Below are positions 21,831 through 34,101 of a stretch of 64,000 nt of DNA, piece by piece. The position numbers and the translations under genes are program-made. Within the stretch, counting starts at the first letter, position 1. Every line of letters begins with the position of its first letter. Under the pieces are notes generated by a model. It was not told the origin of the DNA. It searched no databases and saw nothing but the letters and a program-made list of their open reading frames with translations. The stretch covers positions 152,915,840-152,979,839 of the forward strand of contig OX328123.1 of the NCBI GenBank assembly GCA_946811695.1. Reading direction: 5' to 3'. The stretch is from Gonocerus acuteangulatus. Lineage: Eukaryota > Arthropoda > Insecta > Hemiptera > Coreidae.

Positions 21831-21899
21831 AAAGATTTTAACAAAAAATAAAATGTCTCAATATACCATTTGTACAACAAGCCATTGCAATACAATATA

Positions 21900-22270
21900 T
21901 TAAGTAAAACAAATAAGAAAATGATGGCGGTAACTAGAGCAATGAATATGCAAGGAGTTATTTGGTGGAAAAAATTGTATAACTGTATAAAAAGCATGTT
22001 CTGCCAAGTAATTCTTACATTTTATGGGAACCAACTTTTTATACTCCTCCTCCTTCAATTCCTTAGGTAATTGGTTGTATAACGTTGCTGTCATGTACGT
22101 TTTTAAAAAATGTCCTGTGCTTGCCTATAGGCAAGCACTATAGTGCTATTAGATTATGTTGCCCTGTGGAATAGGAGTGAAAATGTATAGGGCTGGCACT
22201 GTTAAAATATTTAATCTTGTAAGGACGTATTCCTCCTTAGGCTTAATATTGTCCGAATCGCGTTTTTCAG
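21900..22270 (-). pseudogene. LINE C-terminal fragment of a different type
   Basis: The minus strand reads LNILTVPALYIF, then, after stops, MTATLYNQLPKELKEEE and YLAEHAFYTVIQF. A LxxLTVPSLYIF block followed by LYNxLPxEIK...FY is a usual C-terminus of non-LTR elements without RNase H. At least three stops or frame breaks separate the blocks. There is no link to LINE-A or LINE-B. Confidence 0.6.
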
Positions 22271-22667
22271 TCGATGCAAAAAGCATAACAAAAAATAACT
22301 AAATTGCTTGAATATGGCGGAAGTTCAATAATAAATAATAAAGGTTTTAATTGTTCATTCACTGGTTTACAAGTTTCACACCCTCCTCGCGCCTCTTCTT
22401 GAGCTTTTGACGTAATAAATTTTTGGTAACATCAGTAAAACATTATAGACAGCCGATGGGGCTTAACGAACCAACGGGCTTTCTATATTTTTTTACTTAG
22501 ATTGTTTTTAGTTCTAAGCTCCTGGTGAGTCACCATAATGGCGTAAAACATATAGATCAGTGAATAAAGGATTTGGAGTAGAAATAACCCTGTGAATTTA
22601 CTATTCAACTTCAGCCTCATTGAAGTAATTTAGTAATAATACCTAAAGCTCACTTAAACCATAAAAA
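22271..22667. other. Unassigned sequence
   Basis: Nothing recognisable. Confidence 0.3.
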
Positions 22668-22745
22668 AAGTCTGACTCGCAGGAAATGCGGCATATTAGT
22701 CCAAACGTGCCATTTGTAAAGGAATATAAGCACATAATATGTGCT
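22668..22745 (+). mobile_element. HINE 5'-end fragment
   Basis: After an A run, GTCTGACTCGCAGGAA and gcggcatattagtcc match the HINE 5' end with several substitutions. The body is not recognisable beyond about 80 bases. Confidence 0.55.
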
Positions 22746-22932
22746 TTATTCCCATATTATGGGAAGATTTTTATTATTTATTTAGTTGGTACAATTTGGC
22801 AGGTTAATTCAATTTGTACATTATAGAGAGTATTCCGAAACTTTCAATGAACCGATTTAGTGTATTTTTAAACCTCATTTTCTCCTTTAGATAATGATGA
22901 CGCATATCGAGTTTCGTTACAATACTACTGAA

Positions 22933-23118
22933 GCCAACGTCCATAGCCATGTTGAATACACCGGTTCCCATAGATCACCGAAGTTAAGCAACGTCGGGCG
23001 TGGTCAGTACCTGAATGGGTGACCGACCACGTGCTGTTGGCATTAAAAAAGGGTGGCAACCTGCAGATAGCCCGGCGCTAATAGCCAAATAGTTGATGCG
23101 CCGTAAAAAAAAAAAATA
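22933..23118 (+). mobile_element. 5S rRNA-derived SINE, copy 1, intact target duplication
   Basis: The first 112 bases are a 5S rRNA derivative with recognisable internal promoter parts (GAAGTTAAGCAACG and GGTCAGTACCTGAATGGG), but about 9 nt of the 3' helix are missing compared with a normal 120-nt 5S RNA. A unique tail follows: gggtggcaacc, then a hairpin with stems CGGCGC and GCGCCG, then poly-A. The 12-bp duplication aatactactgaa flanks it (22921-22932, 23119-23130). A transposed SINE is therefore preferred over a 5S gene. Confidence 0.92.
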
Positions 23119-23130
23119 AATACTACTGAA

Positions 23131-23589
23131 TCTAACACAAAGTTTCACAATCATTTTCCATAGCAAATATGTAGGATCGACGATGATTTGTTGAAATTTT
23201 TCAAAAATATTTTCACGAGGGAAGCTACGAGGGGATTTACTTCGGAAAGTCCTAAAATAAATAGGAGTAAAAAAAGCAGATCTATTGAAACAAGATTGCT
23301 TCTCCCAGAAGTTAACAACACGAAAGCCAGATATTGGACAGGAATGACTGACACGTTTAATTACTGTCGGGAGCTTTTAGATCTCTTCTAATCGCTGTTA
23401 TGTTCCAAGCTTCTCTTAAGTAATTACTTCACACGATTTTTCCAAATTTATTGCAGCACCATGGGGAAGGGGGCGATCCTACAGTAATGTTGGACGTTAG
23501 GGGAAAAAGTAAAACTTTTTATTTGGGATCTTAATTGTATTGTCAGTACCAAATATACCTTTTTCTATTGAGCAGATTGCTTTTTTGGC
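23131..23589. other. Unassigned sequence
   Basis: A 67-codon open frame (23188-23391) is rich in Lys/Arg but shows no domain. I do not call it a gene. Confidence 0.3.
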
Positions 23590-23601
23590 ATATTATTGAA
23601 T

Positions 23602-24097
23602 CAATGACAAAACAAGACATACCACTATGTACAGAATGCAATAAGACATTAACAGTAAAACACTTACTAACAGACTGCAGGAAACGTGAAAACATCAACA
23701 TGCCACAATGATATCTACGAACTTTTGACAGATGGTAGCCCACACATATCCATTATTTTACATTTTTTAAAACAGATAAACATGTACGAGCAAATTTAGA
23801 AAACCTTATTCTAATATGTTTCACCATTTATTAAATTTTATTTGTACAAAATAGACCAAAAAGATCGAATTTTAGTTTATTGAAAATAATTTATTAAATT
23901 TTCCACCTTTTTGTTTATAAATTTATAGCTGACGTTTTATGTTTTACATATATATATATATATATATATATATTCTTTTTGCCTTTCTTTTTAATGTTTC
24001 AAAATTTGGATTTTTAGATGTTTTAATTTGTTTGGACCCTACGTGTTTATAGAGCAAATCGCCCTGTTGCGGGCTCTGAAATCAAAGAAATAAATAA
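23602..24097 (+). mobile_element. 5'-truncated LINE 3' end with 12-bp target duplication
   Basis: Coding remains read MTKQDIPLCTEC, KTLTVKHLLTDC and ISIILHFLKQINMYEQI across one frame break, matching the C-terminal finger of LINE-B. A 3' UTR with a TA tract (23947-23972) ends in aaataaataaa. The direct repeat atattattgaat flanks it (23590-23601, 24098-24109). It is a typical dead-on-arrival insertion. Confidence 0.88.
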
Positions 24098-24109
24098 ATA
24101 TTATTGAAT

Positions 24110-25964
24110 TGTTTTTTACAGAAGGCCTGCTTATAATTGCTATGCCAAAAACCTTGGTCATGAAATCTTATTTCACTTTATAAATTATCCCTATTTGCAG
24201 AACACATTAAGGGTATTATAATAAATCAAAAACTAACACAAAAAGTTTATAAAAATTCAAATGTTTGTTTTTTTTACATCGAGTATAAAATAATGATATT
24301 TAATTTAATTCTCAAATTGCCGATATTGGTCAGACAAAATACCATTTGGCATTACTTTAGGAGTATATCGTCTTATTGACTACGTCGTCCGATCATGCCT
24401 AAACTCGACTGTTCATTAGATATTTTATTTTTAGTGCTAATACCTAAGTGCCTTGGTTGTCTTTACATTAATTATTGTTGATGGTTTATTATTTGATTAT
24501 TCTGTTTAAAGCCAAATTTCTATTTTGATTTTTTAGATTCAACAATGTTAATTTTAAGGATTCTGACACGGCTTTGGAAAAATGTACTAGCTTATTTGGT
24601 TTTGCGATTACAAATACTACGAAAAATGGTTTTCTGTAGACATTAAGGAAATGGTGCTACATTTTCAACTTAAATAGAATAGATCTTTGGAAAAATCACA
24701 AATTGCAAAATAGGGACTTCATTTTTCCAGAGGTATATTCTCAAGAACTTCCATCCACTCCAGGCGTTCCTACTAGATCAAAACCATTCGAGAATTTTTC
24801 AGAACGACAAAAACGGAAAATGTTCGTATTTCGTACAAAATAAAAAACAGTTGAAATTTTAGAAATATCATATATTCTTCCTGCTTAAATTTCTCCATAT
24901 TATACTAAATAAATCGATTTCTTTTATTTTTTACGACAATATATATTTTTGTTTATAGTTTTAGTTTTGCGTTTGTGAACGTGTGAAAAAAAATAAAGAG
25001 ATACATAATATGCATGTATAGATTTAGAAGTCATCCCACCCATTTTACCGCAGCTGGCGAAATTTCTTAAAAATTGGTGATCATGTAGTTGAATCGAGTA
25101 TTGGATTTGCTTTAAAATAACACCAGACGCAATACTCTAGGACCATTAGAAGAGGAAATATTAATGAACGCCCGGTTTACCCTGTCACTCGCCCCACTGT
25201 GCGACGTTTGTCGCGTATTGTATTGTCTTTGTGGATTACCCCCAAAGCGAATAATCAACATTTATTTTAGAAATTATATAGCTCCTGCCATCGTAAAAGA
25301 AGAACCGACCAAGTCTGATGAAGCTCAATGGGATTTGGGCGAAATATAACTCCCTTAAAGAGGACACCGTTGGAGAGAGAAACCGGAACCAGAGGAAAGA
25401 AACCCCAGCGAGGAAGCTTAAAGGAGAATTATTTAGCAAAATGATAACAAATATATAAAGATAATATCAAGCTATATTGTTACATTATCAAAAAATTTTC
25501 TTAGTAATAATGTAATATTAAAAAATTACCTGCGATTTGCAATACAGGATAGTTTTTCTTAAGAGCTGCTTCGCCTGAAAAAAAAAACGTTCATTTTAGT
25601 GAATTTCAACAGCCCTGCCATAGACAATAAAATATAGAGGTTACAACCTGGGGTAAATGTACACATAATCATAAGTATTATATTTCACTCCTTCTAACAA
25701 TAAGTAAAGAAACCAGTCAGCATTAATTTTTATTAGGCACACATTTTTTTTAAATATTTTATCTTTCATTTTTGAAAAATTGAAATAAATTCAACTATAT
25801 ACCTATTTAGATAATATTTTGTAATATGATGGATTAATGCATCGCCTCCATGAATTGGATGCTATTCACAAAACATACGGAGGCCACCATATGGTGTTGC
25901 ATAAATCACTAGTTGAACAAATATATTCAAACTTAATTTTCATAAAGAATGATTGGGATCCGGC
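24110..25964. other. Unassigned AT-rich sequence
   Basis: No transposon end, repeat array or RNA gene was found. A 61-codon open frame (25164-25349) has no recognisable feature. Confidence 0.3.
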
Positions 25965-26808
25965 TATGAGAAAACTTCAGATTTTCAGACTATACATCGT
26001 TTCTGCATGCGATTTGGCAGCCTTGTTCAGATAAAATATAAATATACACAATTAAAACGGAACATAACCATGACAGTAAGATTTTCAGACTATAGTTCCA
26101 TCGTTTCGGCATGCTATTTGGCAGCCTTGTTCAGATAAAATCTAAATATACACAATTACAACGGTACATAACCATGACAGTAAGATTTTCAGACTATAGT
26201 TCCATCGTTTCGGCATGCTATTTGGCAGGCTTGTTCAGATAAAATCTAAATATACACAATTACAACGGAACATAACCATGACAGTAAGATTTTCAGACTA
26301 TAGTTCCATCGTTTCGGCATGCTATTTGGCAGCCTTGTTCAGATAAAATATAAATATGCACAACTACAACGGTACATAACCATGACAGTAAGATTTTCAG
26401 ACTATAGTTCCATCGTTTCGGCATGCTATTTGGCAGCCTTGTTCAGATAAAATATAAATATACACAATTAAAACGGAACATAACCATGACAGTAAGATTT
26501 TCAGACTATACTTCCATCGTTTCGGCATGCTATTTGGCAGCCTTGTTCAGATAAAATATAAATATACACAATTAAAACGGAACATAACCATGACAGTAAG
26601 ATTTTCAGACTATACTTCCATCGTTTCGGCATGCTATTTGGCAGCCTTGTTCAGATAAAATATAAATATACACAATTACAACGGAACATAACCATGACAG
26701 TAAGATTTTCAGACTATAGTTCCATCGTTTCGGCATGCTATTTGGCAGCCTTGTTCAGATAAATTATAAATATACACAATTACAACGGAACATAACCATG
26801 ACAGTAAG
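25965..26808. repeat. 104-bp satellite, about eight copies
   Basis: The junction ttgttcagataaaat recurs at steps of exactly 104 bases (26027, 26131, 26235, 26339, 26443, 26547, 26651, 26755 for tcagat), with partial units at both ends. Units contain gtttcggcatgctatttggc. Variation is limited to a few positions (for example aacggaaca/aacggtaca). Confidence 0.95.
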
Positions 26809-26971
26809 TAAAATGTTATATGATAATCGGTTATAAAACCATTTTTTAAGTGCACATTAGGTAAAGAGAGATTTTTTATGAACAATTTGATTATTAGTTT
26901 AATACGGAATTTAGATGAGAGTAGGATGAAAAAATAAACAAAGACACAAGGTACAATTATGTTCACTTTTT

Positions 26972-27012
<41 letters not shown>

Positions 27013-27017
<5 letters not shown>

Positions 27018-27420
27018 GGGTTTCCCCAAAATGTATGCAAGATGAAAAAAATAAACAAAATAAGTTCTTTGGCGTATAAGCTTCGTTTCCGAGACAAACG
27101 CAAAAACCTGAAACACAATTGTGCAAAAGGCATTCCTTCGTAATCCGTAAATAAAAATCATTAAAATGTGTTATAAATGTTTTATCTTCCATCTCCTCTA
27201 ACCACTCACCTCCCTCCCCCAAAAGTACGAAATCGTCTTGGTCGAAGAAATTAACTGACACATAATTTCAAGTTCAGCATAATTTAAAATAGCTATTTTT
27301 CTTCGAAGTAAAGTGCTAAAATGCATAACTTTCAAATCTGAAAAAAGAAAAAAAAAAAATGAATTCTTAAAACATTTTAAATTTAACACTGGACGCATAC
27401 ACTATTCTATAAAAGGAGGT
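27013..27420 (-). repeat. Dispersed repeat R-NFF, copy 1
   Basis: The minus strand encodes NFFDQDDFVLLGEGGEWLE in an open frame of about 80 codons. The same peptide is found in the copy at 56228-56480. At the left edge cagggtttccccaaaatg follows a TA microsatellite (26974-27014), and at the right edge a HINE end begins near 27580. Family and function are not recognised. The shared peptide may reflect DNA repeat identity only. Confidence 0.5.
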
Positions 27421-27579
27421 GGGTTGGAGGGGTGGGGAATAAAATATATAATTTTAACGATTTTTATATTCGCCTTATGAAAGACTGCCTTTCTTAGTAC
27501 CTTTTATTTATTTTTTCATTTTTTCTTGGAAATGAAGGAAAAACGAGATATAGGTATGCCAAAGAAGTTTTTTTCTATC

Positions 27580-27694
27580 TTTTAGCGCGGTTCCTCCCTC
27601 CCTTCATAGGGAGGAACCCCGCTAATAAAGTTGATCTCATGAAACAATCCGGAAGTGCCGACTAGAAAATTTTGCGTTTCAGAACCCCTAGAGA
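27580..27694 (-). mobile_element. HINE 3' terminus next to mariner
   Basis: On the minus strand it reads cagaacccctagaga at its inner (right-hand) edge, the conserved ccggaagtgccgac region, then the hairpin ending ACCGCGCTAAAA at 27580. The TA tract and body expected beyond 27694 are replaced by the mariner, whose first TA lies at 27695-27696. Confidence 0.7.
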
Positions 27695-27696
27695 TA

Positions 27697-28975
27697 CGAG
27701 GTAAGGTCCATAAGTTTCCGGCCTGTCCTGCTTCCCCCCCTTCAAACGTGCCGGGACCTGCACGCCTATGCAGGTCCATGCCTGCTCACACCATACCCAT
27801 CGCCCGCACTTCTTCAGTCTTGTCAGTCAGTGTCCAGCCTTGAAGGAAATTCCCCATTTTTACAACGTTCAAACTCGAGTGCCGTGCGGTAATTAAATTC
27901 TTTTGTAAAGAGGGTCTTACTCCTGCGCAAATTAAAGAGCGCTTGGATTGTGTATACGGCTGTCCTCCCCCTCGTATTCCACAGTGAAAGAATGGGCAAA
28001 ATTATTTAAGTTAGGGAGAGAAAGTCCAGAAGATGACCCACATCCCGGTCGCCCATTAGAAGCGGTCACTTCTGAAACAAACCAACTTGTGGAATCTGAA
28101 TTGCTGTCAGACCGGCGACTAAAAACCAAGAAAATAGCAGCGAGGTTATTTCAAAACCAAGTGTTTTGAGGATCATCAAGGAACATTTGCATATGAACAA
28201 GATTAGTGGAAGATGGGTTCCAAAAATTCTTTCAGCTGCTCAAAAACAGGAACGAGTTCACTGCTGCAATGAATTTTTACGCGAGTATAATGCCGACCCA
28301 AGGAATCTTTTTGGCTCAATTGTAACTGGGGATGAGACAATGGTTCTATATTATGACCCAATCAGCAAAAGAGAGTCCATGGAATGGAGAAGACCAGGAG
28401 AAGCGCCTCCTTTAAAGGCAAAAGTCACGCAGTCAACAAAAAAGGTAATGGCCACAATTTTTTGGGGCTGTAAAGGAATACAACTGATAGATTTTAAAGA
28501 AAGGAATACCACGATGAATGGTGAGTATTATGCAGACCTACATCACCGGTTACGAGACGCCATTAAAGAGAAGAGGCGAGGGAAGTTAAGCAGAGGTGCC
28601 CGCCTCCTTCACGACAATGCCTCTGTCCACACAGCATTGATTTCCAAGGCCGCTGTGAAGGACTGTGGATTCCAAGAAATCTCTCATCCACCCTACAGCC
28701 CAGACTTGGCCCCTAGCGATTTCTACCTTTTCTCAAAGTTAAAATCTGACCTTCGTGGAAGGCGATTTAACACCGACGAAAAGCTCCAAGCAGCAGTGGA
28801 ACAACATTTTTTTAACAAAGAAGAAAATGATTTTTTTCATGGTATTGAAATGTTGCCAAAGCGTTGTATTAAGTGTGTTGAACTTAGAGGAGAATGTATT
28901 GAAAAACAGTAAAACCAGTTTTTTTCTTTCACCTTTCCTTCTATCCCAGGCTGTGAGCTTTTGGACCTTACTACG
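27697..28975 (+). mobile_element. mariner transposon, full length, TA-flanked
   Basis: Imperfect terminal inverted repeats of about 29 bp (CGAGGTAAGGTCC...GGCCTG at the left, CAGGCTGTGAG...GGACCTTACTACG at the right) are each flanked by TA (27695-27696, 28976-28977). Length is 1279 bp, normal for mariner. It encodes a D,D34D transposase broken by frameshifts and inserted beside or in a HINE 3' end. The right flank is not HINE sequence, so part of the host element was lost. Confidence 0.85.
27858..28912 (+). pseudogene. mariner transposase, frameshifted
   Basis: The product would cut and paste the element at TA. The N-terminal helix-turn-helix part reads AVIKFFCKEGLTPAQIKERL, then a frame change near 27.96 kb leads into YSTVKEWAKLFKLGRESPED. 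A second change near 28.15 kb leads into SVLRIIKEHLHM and an uninterrupted catalytic domain to 28912. The catalytic aspartates are in VTGDET (28331), HDNASVHT (28613) and SPDLAPSD (28718), the last two with exactly 34 residues between, the mariner D,D34D signature. TGDET is followed by M where W is usual. The catalytic half is intact, but the two frameshifts in the DNA-binding half make it inactive. Confidence 0.9.
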
Positions 28976-28977
28976 TA

Positions 28978-29822
28978 TATAAGTTCCGAACCTCGCTACC
29001 CTAAGCAGCTTATCTTATCTGATGTTAAAATTGTAAAATTGCTGAACTTGTGGCAAAACAAGCATTATGTTAGGAAATTTTTAAGGAATGCGGCTAATGA
29101 GGTTACATTGATGACCGAAATTTTTTCTTTTAATCCTCAACAATCCTAAACTACTTGGAGGTAAAATATTTATATGGTTGTTTGCGTTTGCGCCTGCTGG
29201 TGTGAATATGTCTGGGTGTGTGTAAGTGTACACGAGAGTGGACTTAATTGTGGCCCTTTTCGTCCGAAATGAGGAGTAAAACATTCCCATAACGGACGAG
29301 TCTTAAAAATTGCAAAGTGTTTCGTTAGATGTGTGGATTTTCCTAAATACTTAGAGTTGGGGCCGACTTAATAATGTGACCCTAGCCGGTGAATATTTTG
29401 TTTTACAACAACCAGCGAAATTTGATGCTAGTTGGGGGTTAATGTGTTTTGATAATTAATTTATGTTTTTGTGTTGGATTTAAGGCGTGTCAACCTTTGG
29501 TTTGATTTCTCAAATGGTTATTTCAATCTGTATATAAATAGATTTTGTAGTATGATTGATTATTATGGGACTGATTCCTTGGCCTCCCAACTTGACACTC
29601 GATTAACGTCAGAATGACGCTTACGTGACATTGGAAGAGGCCTGTCCAAGCAATGGTCGGAGCAGAAGGTAGCTTGTGTAGGCCCCTTTCAACATCATCT
29701 GATCGTCCCTCTGGCGTTATTCGAGGCTGAAGTTGGGAACCCATGAGCACAGAAACCTCATATTGTATCATATATTACATTACCACATGTGTTCATCAGG
29801 TACATTGAAATGGCTATTGCCG
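28978..29822. other. Unassigned sequence
   Basis: I recognise no element or gene. A moderately GC-rich segment (29570-29745) has no clear reading frame signal. Confidence 0.3.
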
Positions 29823-29896
29823 AAATCAGCAAGAGAGAGTCCATGGAATGGAGAAGCGCCTCCTTTAAAGGCAAAAGTCACGCAGTCAACAAAAAA
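29823..29896 (+). pseudogene. mariner transposase fragment (left half of a split copy)
   Basis: The 74 bases match the intact mariner from about 28360 to 28443 with an 11-12-bp deletion, and end in gtcaacaaaaaa exactly where a HINE 5' end begins. The continuation of this mariner (ggtaatggcc) is found 2.9 kb away on the other strand, ending at 32800. Confidence 0.85.
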
Positions 29897-30943
29897 GTCC
29901 GTCTCGCAGGACTGCATCATCTTAGCGCGGTTCCGTTCATATCCCTAGTCTAGAATTGGAAACAGAAGCAGTTATTATTTTGGTTCCACCGGTCTTTTTT
30001 TTTTAATTAATTATTACAATGGCGTGTCAACCCTTAAGGTCACTATCGCCATTCCTGTGAGTAGTAAAGTCTTGAAAGGTCATGATTTACAATCTTACCT
30101 GGAAGGGTCGGCTACACTAGAAACGGAGCCGCTAGTGACAAGGTCTTGGAATCTTGGAAATCTATAATTCTAACAATAAATTGTTTTTGTTATTTTACTT
30201 AACCAGTTTTATTGACAAATACATTATCCAACTATAAGCAATTAAAAAAATAACAAGAAATAAAACAGACAAAAAGAACCATTGGAATAAACTAAATCAA
30301 TTAATTTAAAGCTTTAAGCACTTTTTTCGCCGATTGACATCGCCAAATTAAAACTTTCTTCAGAACCTTTTTTGTAGAGCATTTAGTAAGCTTCCGAATG
30401 GTAATCTTCCGCTTCACATGATATTCAACGGTTTTCGAGATACTAACGAAATTATACAAAGTTACTAAAACTTTTTATGTCTGTTAATAAAATATTTTAT
30501 TCTAACCCTTCCTTAACTCCAAACGTAACCAAAATTTCAACATATTAGTTTTGATGAAAGTAGAACATGCAGAAAATGTTTCAACTGAATACCATGATTC
30601 TAAGTACCCAAACCAAAAACGGTATTCAAAAAATATTTTTCCAATTTTCTCGGAAACGGATAAAGCTATCGCCTTGAAAATGGTTTCATTCGTTTTCCTA
30701 GCCCAGGAATCATATAAAACGAGACTTAGAAGCTTATGAACTCAAAAACGTAAGCGTTACGATTTTTTTTGCGCGAATTTCGCCCCAAACGCCATCTTCC
30801 AGTAGGCGGATTTTGTTGGTCAACGAACTTGACATTTCAAATTGGACGACGGATTTTTGTACCAAATTTCATCACAATCGGACCATTAGGGAAGCCAGAA
30901 ATGAGCGAACAGACAAATATATATATATATATATTTATATATA

Positions 30944-31029
<86 letters not shown>

Positions 31030-31167
31030 AATTTGAACCACCGTAATTTTCGGTCTCTAGGGGTTCTGAAACGCGAAATTTTTTAGTCGGCACTTTCGGA
31101 TTGTTTTATTGTATCAACCTTATAAGCGGGGTTCCTCCCTATGGGGGAGGGAGGAACCGCGCTAAAA
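29897..31167 (+). mobile_element. HINE copy 5 (array member 1, subfamily C), inserted in mariner
   Basis: The 5' end GTCCGTCTCGCAGGACTGC lies directly on the mariner A run. Subfamily C carries a TTAATTAATTATTACAATGGC segment (about 30004) which on the minus strand looks like a SINE/LINE tail with stems AATGGCG and CGCCATT. The body runs to gaacagacaaa, TA tracts (30917-31026), the 3' block and the hairpin ending CTAAAA at 31167, where the next HINE starts at once. Confidence 0.8.
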
Positions 31168-32115
31168 GTCCGACTCGCAGGAACTGCGTCATATTAGCGC
31201 GGTTCAGTTTTTATCCCTAGTGTCATTTGGGAAGATTGAAATAGAAACCGTTATTATTTTGGTTCAACCTTTCCCCCGTAAACAAAGCGCCCGTTAACAA
31301 GGAGCAGCGTACCCTTATACCTGGAATGGCACCCACCACAGGTTGGCCAGCCCAACTGCTGAACATAGTTATTTCAAATATCAAAATATTTCTATTTTTC
31401 TTGATTTCTTCTACAGTAATACTAATTCTATAAATAAATGCGATTAAAAAAAACTACAACCCATAAAAATGTGAGCTAAACAACTACGAAAACCCGGTCA
31501 AAAGAACAAAACAAACACATTTGAAGTTTTAAGCAATTATTTCTCCGATTGAAAATTTCTTTAGAATCATTTTTGTAGAGAATTTAGTAAGCTTTCGAAT
31601 GGTAAACTTCCGCTTCCCAAGATTCTCAACCGCTTTAGAGATATTAAGGAAAATTTACAAAGTTACAAAACTTTTCATGTCTATTAATAAAATATTTTAT
31701 TCTAACCCTTCCTTAACTCCAAACTTAACCAAAATTTCAAAATATTAGTTTTGTTGAAAGTTGAACATGCAGAAAATGTTTCAACAGAATACCATGATTC
31801 TAAGTACCCAAACCAAAATCGGTATTCAACAACTATTTTTCCCATTTTCTCGAAAACGGTTAAAGCTATCGCCTTGAAAATGGTTTCATTCGTTTTCCTT
31901 GGCCAAGAAGCCTATAAAACGAGTACTTACAAGCATATGACCTCAAAAACGTAAGCGTTACGATTTTTTTTTGCGCGATTTTCGCCCCAAACGCCATCTT
32001 CCAGTGGGTGGATATTGCTGGTTAACGAACTTGACCTTTAAAATTGGACGACGGATTTTTGTGCCAAATTTCATCAAAATCGGAACATCAGGGAAGCCAG
32101 AAATGAGGGAACAGC

Positions 32116-32213
<98 letters not shown>

Positions 32214-32323
32214 CAAATTTGAAGCACCGTTAAAATTTTCTAGTTGGCACTTCCTGATTGTTTCATTGTATCAACCTTATAAGCGGGGTTCCTCCCTATG
32301 GGGGAAGGGAGGAACCGCGCTTT
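31168..32323 (+). mobile_element. HINE copy 6 (array member 2, subfamily B)
   Basis: The 5' end GTCCGACTCGCAGGAACTGC follows the previous copy's CTAAAA with no spacer. Subfamily B is marked by atattagcgcggttcag and by the gcgcccgttaacaaggagc block. TA tracts at 32119-32210 precede the 3' block, which lacks part of the usual gttctgaaacgcg segment. It ends ACCGCGCT and joins inverted mariner sequence. Confidence 0.78.
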
Positions 32324-32800
32324 AACTGGTTTTACTGTTTTTCAATATATTCTCCTCTAAGTTCTACACACTTAATACAACGCTTCGGCAACATTTCTAT
32401 ACGATGAAAAAAATAATTTTCTTGTTTGTTAAAAAAATGTTCTTCCACTGCTGCTAGGAGCTCTTCGTCGGTGTTAAATCGCCTTCCACGAAGGTCAGAT
32501 TTTAACTTTGAGAAAAGGTAGAAATCGCTAGGGGCCAATTCTGGGCTGTAGGGTGGATGAGAGATTTCTTGGAATCCACAGTCCTTCACAGCGGCCTTGG
32601 AAATCAATGCTGTGTGGACAGAGGCATTGTCGTGAAGGAGGCGGACACCTCTGCTTAACTTCCCTCGCCTCTACTTTTTAATGGCGTCTCGTAACATGTG
32701 AAGTAGGGCTGCATAATACTCACCATTCATTGTGGCATTCCTTTCTTTAAAATCTATCAGTAGTATTCCTTTACAGTCCCAAAAAATTGCGGCCATTACC
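32324..32800 (-). pseudogene. mariner transposase fragment (right half of the split copy, inverted)
   Basis: On the minus strand it starts ggtaatggcc and runs to the stop and cagtaaaaccagtt, matching 28444-28919 of the intact mariner. The third catalytic segment SPELAPSD carries D to E at its first acidic position, but the catalytic D remains; the HDNASVHT region is present upstream. Only the half after the A run is here; the half before it is at 29823-29896 on the other strand. Confidence 0.85.
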
Positions 32801-33912
32801 TTTTAGCGCGGTTCCTCCCTCCCTTCATAGGGAGGAACCCCGCTTATAAGGTTGATCTCATGAAACAATCCGGAAGTGCCAACTAGAAAATTTTGCGTTT
32901 CAGAACCCCTAGAGACCGAAAGTAACGGTGCTTCAAATTTGTATATATATATATATGTCTGTTCCCTCATTTCTGGCTTCCCTGATGTTCCGATTTTGAT
33001 GAAATTTGGTACAAAAATCTGTCGTCCAATTTGAAAGGTCAAGTTCGTTAACCAGCAATATCCACCCACTTGAAGATGGCGTTTGGGGCGAAAATCGCAC
33101 AAAAAAAATCGTAACGCTTACGTTTTTGAGTTCATATGCTTGTAAGTACTCGTTTTATAGGCTTCTTGGCCAAGGAAAACGAATGAAACCATTTTCAAGG
33201 CGATAGCTTTAACCGTTTTCGAGAAAATGGGAAAAATAGTTGTTGAATACCGATTTTGGTTTGGGTACTTAGAACCATGGGATTCTGTTGAAACATTTTC
33301 TGCATGTTCTACTTTCATCAAAACTAATATTTTGAAATTTTGGTTACGTTTGGAGTTAAGGAAGGGTAGAATAAAATATTTTATTAATAGACATGAAAAG
33401 TTTTATAACTTTGTAAATTTTCCTTAATATCTCTAAAGCGGTTGAGAATCTTGGGAAGCGGAAGATTATCATTCGAAAGCTTACTAAATTCTCTACAAAA
33501 ATGATTCTAAAGAAATTTTCAATCGGAGAAATAATTGCTTAAAACTTCAAATGTGTTTGTTTTGTTCTTTTGACCGAGTTTTCGTAGTTGTTTAGCTCAC
33601 ATTTTAATGGGTTGTTGTTTTTTTTAATCGCATTTATTTATAGAATTAGTATTACTGTAGAATAAATCAAGAAAAATAGAAATATTTTGATATTTGTTTT
33701 GATATTTGAAATAACTATTAGCAGTTGGGCTGGCCAACCTGTGGTGGGTGCCATTCCAGGTATAAGGGTACGCCGCTCCTTGTTAACGGGCGCTTTGTTT
33801 ACGGGGGAAAGGTTGAACCAAAAAAATAACGGTTTCTATTTCAATCTTCCCAAATGACACTAGGGATAAAAACTGAACCGCGCTAATATGACGCAGTTCC
33901 TGCGAGTCGGAC
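32801..33912 (-). mobile_element. HINE copy 7 (array member 3, subfamily B, reversed)
   Basis: The 3' hairpin end lies at 32801, flush with the mariner ggtaatggcc sequence, and the 5' end GTCCGACTCGC at 33912. The TA tract is very short (32941-32957) and the body is otherwise complete, ending in the subfamily B 5' region. It is nearly the reverse complement of copy 6. Confidence 0.8.
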
Positions 33913-34050
33913 TTTTAGCGCGGTTCCTCCCTCCCCCATAGGGAGGAACCCCGCTTACAAGGTTGATACAATAAAACAATCCGAAAGTGCCGACTAAAAA
34001 ATTTCGCGTTTCAGAACCCCTAGAGACCGAAAATAACGGTGGTTCAAATT

Positions 34051-34101
<51 letters not shown>

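Noticed and set aside
22933..23048. 5S rRNA gene
   Set aside because: About 9 nt of the 5S 3' helix are missing, a non-5S tail with hairpin and poly-A follows, and a 12-bp target duplication flanks the unit. The second copy at 47314 has the same structure, so both are SINEs.
25164..25349. 61-codon frame with two CxxC-like cysteine pairs
   Set aside because: Too short, no recognised finger spacing, and no second copy in the window.
26971..27010. Tyr-Ile repeat frames across TA tracts (also 10443, 18937, 30769, 31958, 34646, 55861, 60290)
   Set aside because: TA microsatellites translate as YIYI in several frames; there is no independent coding evidence.
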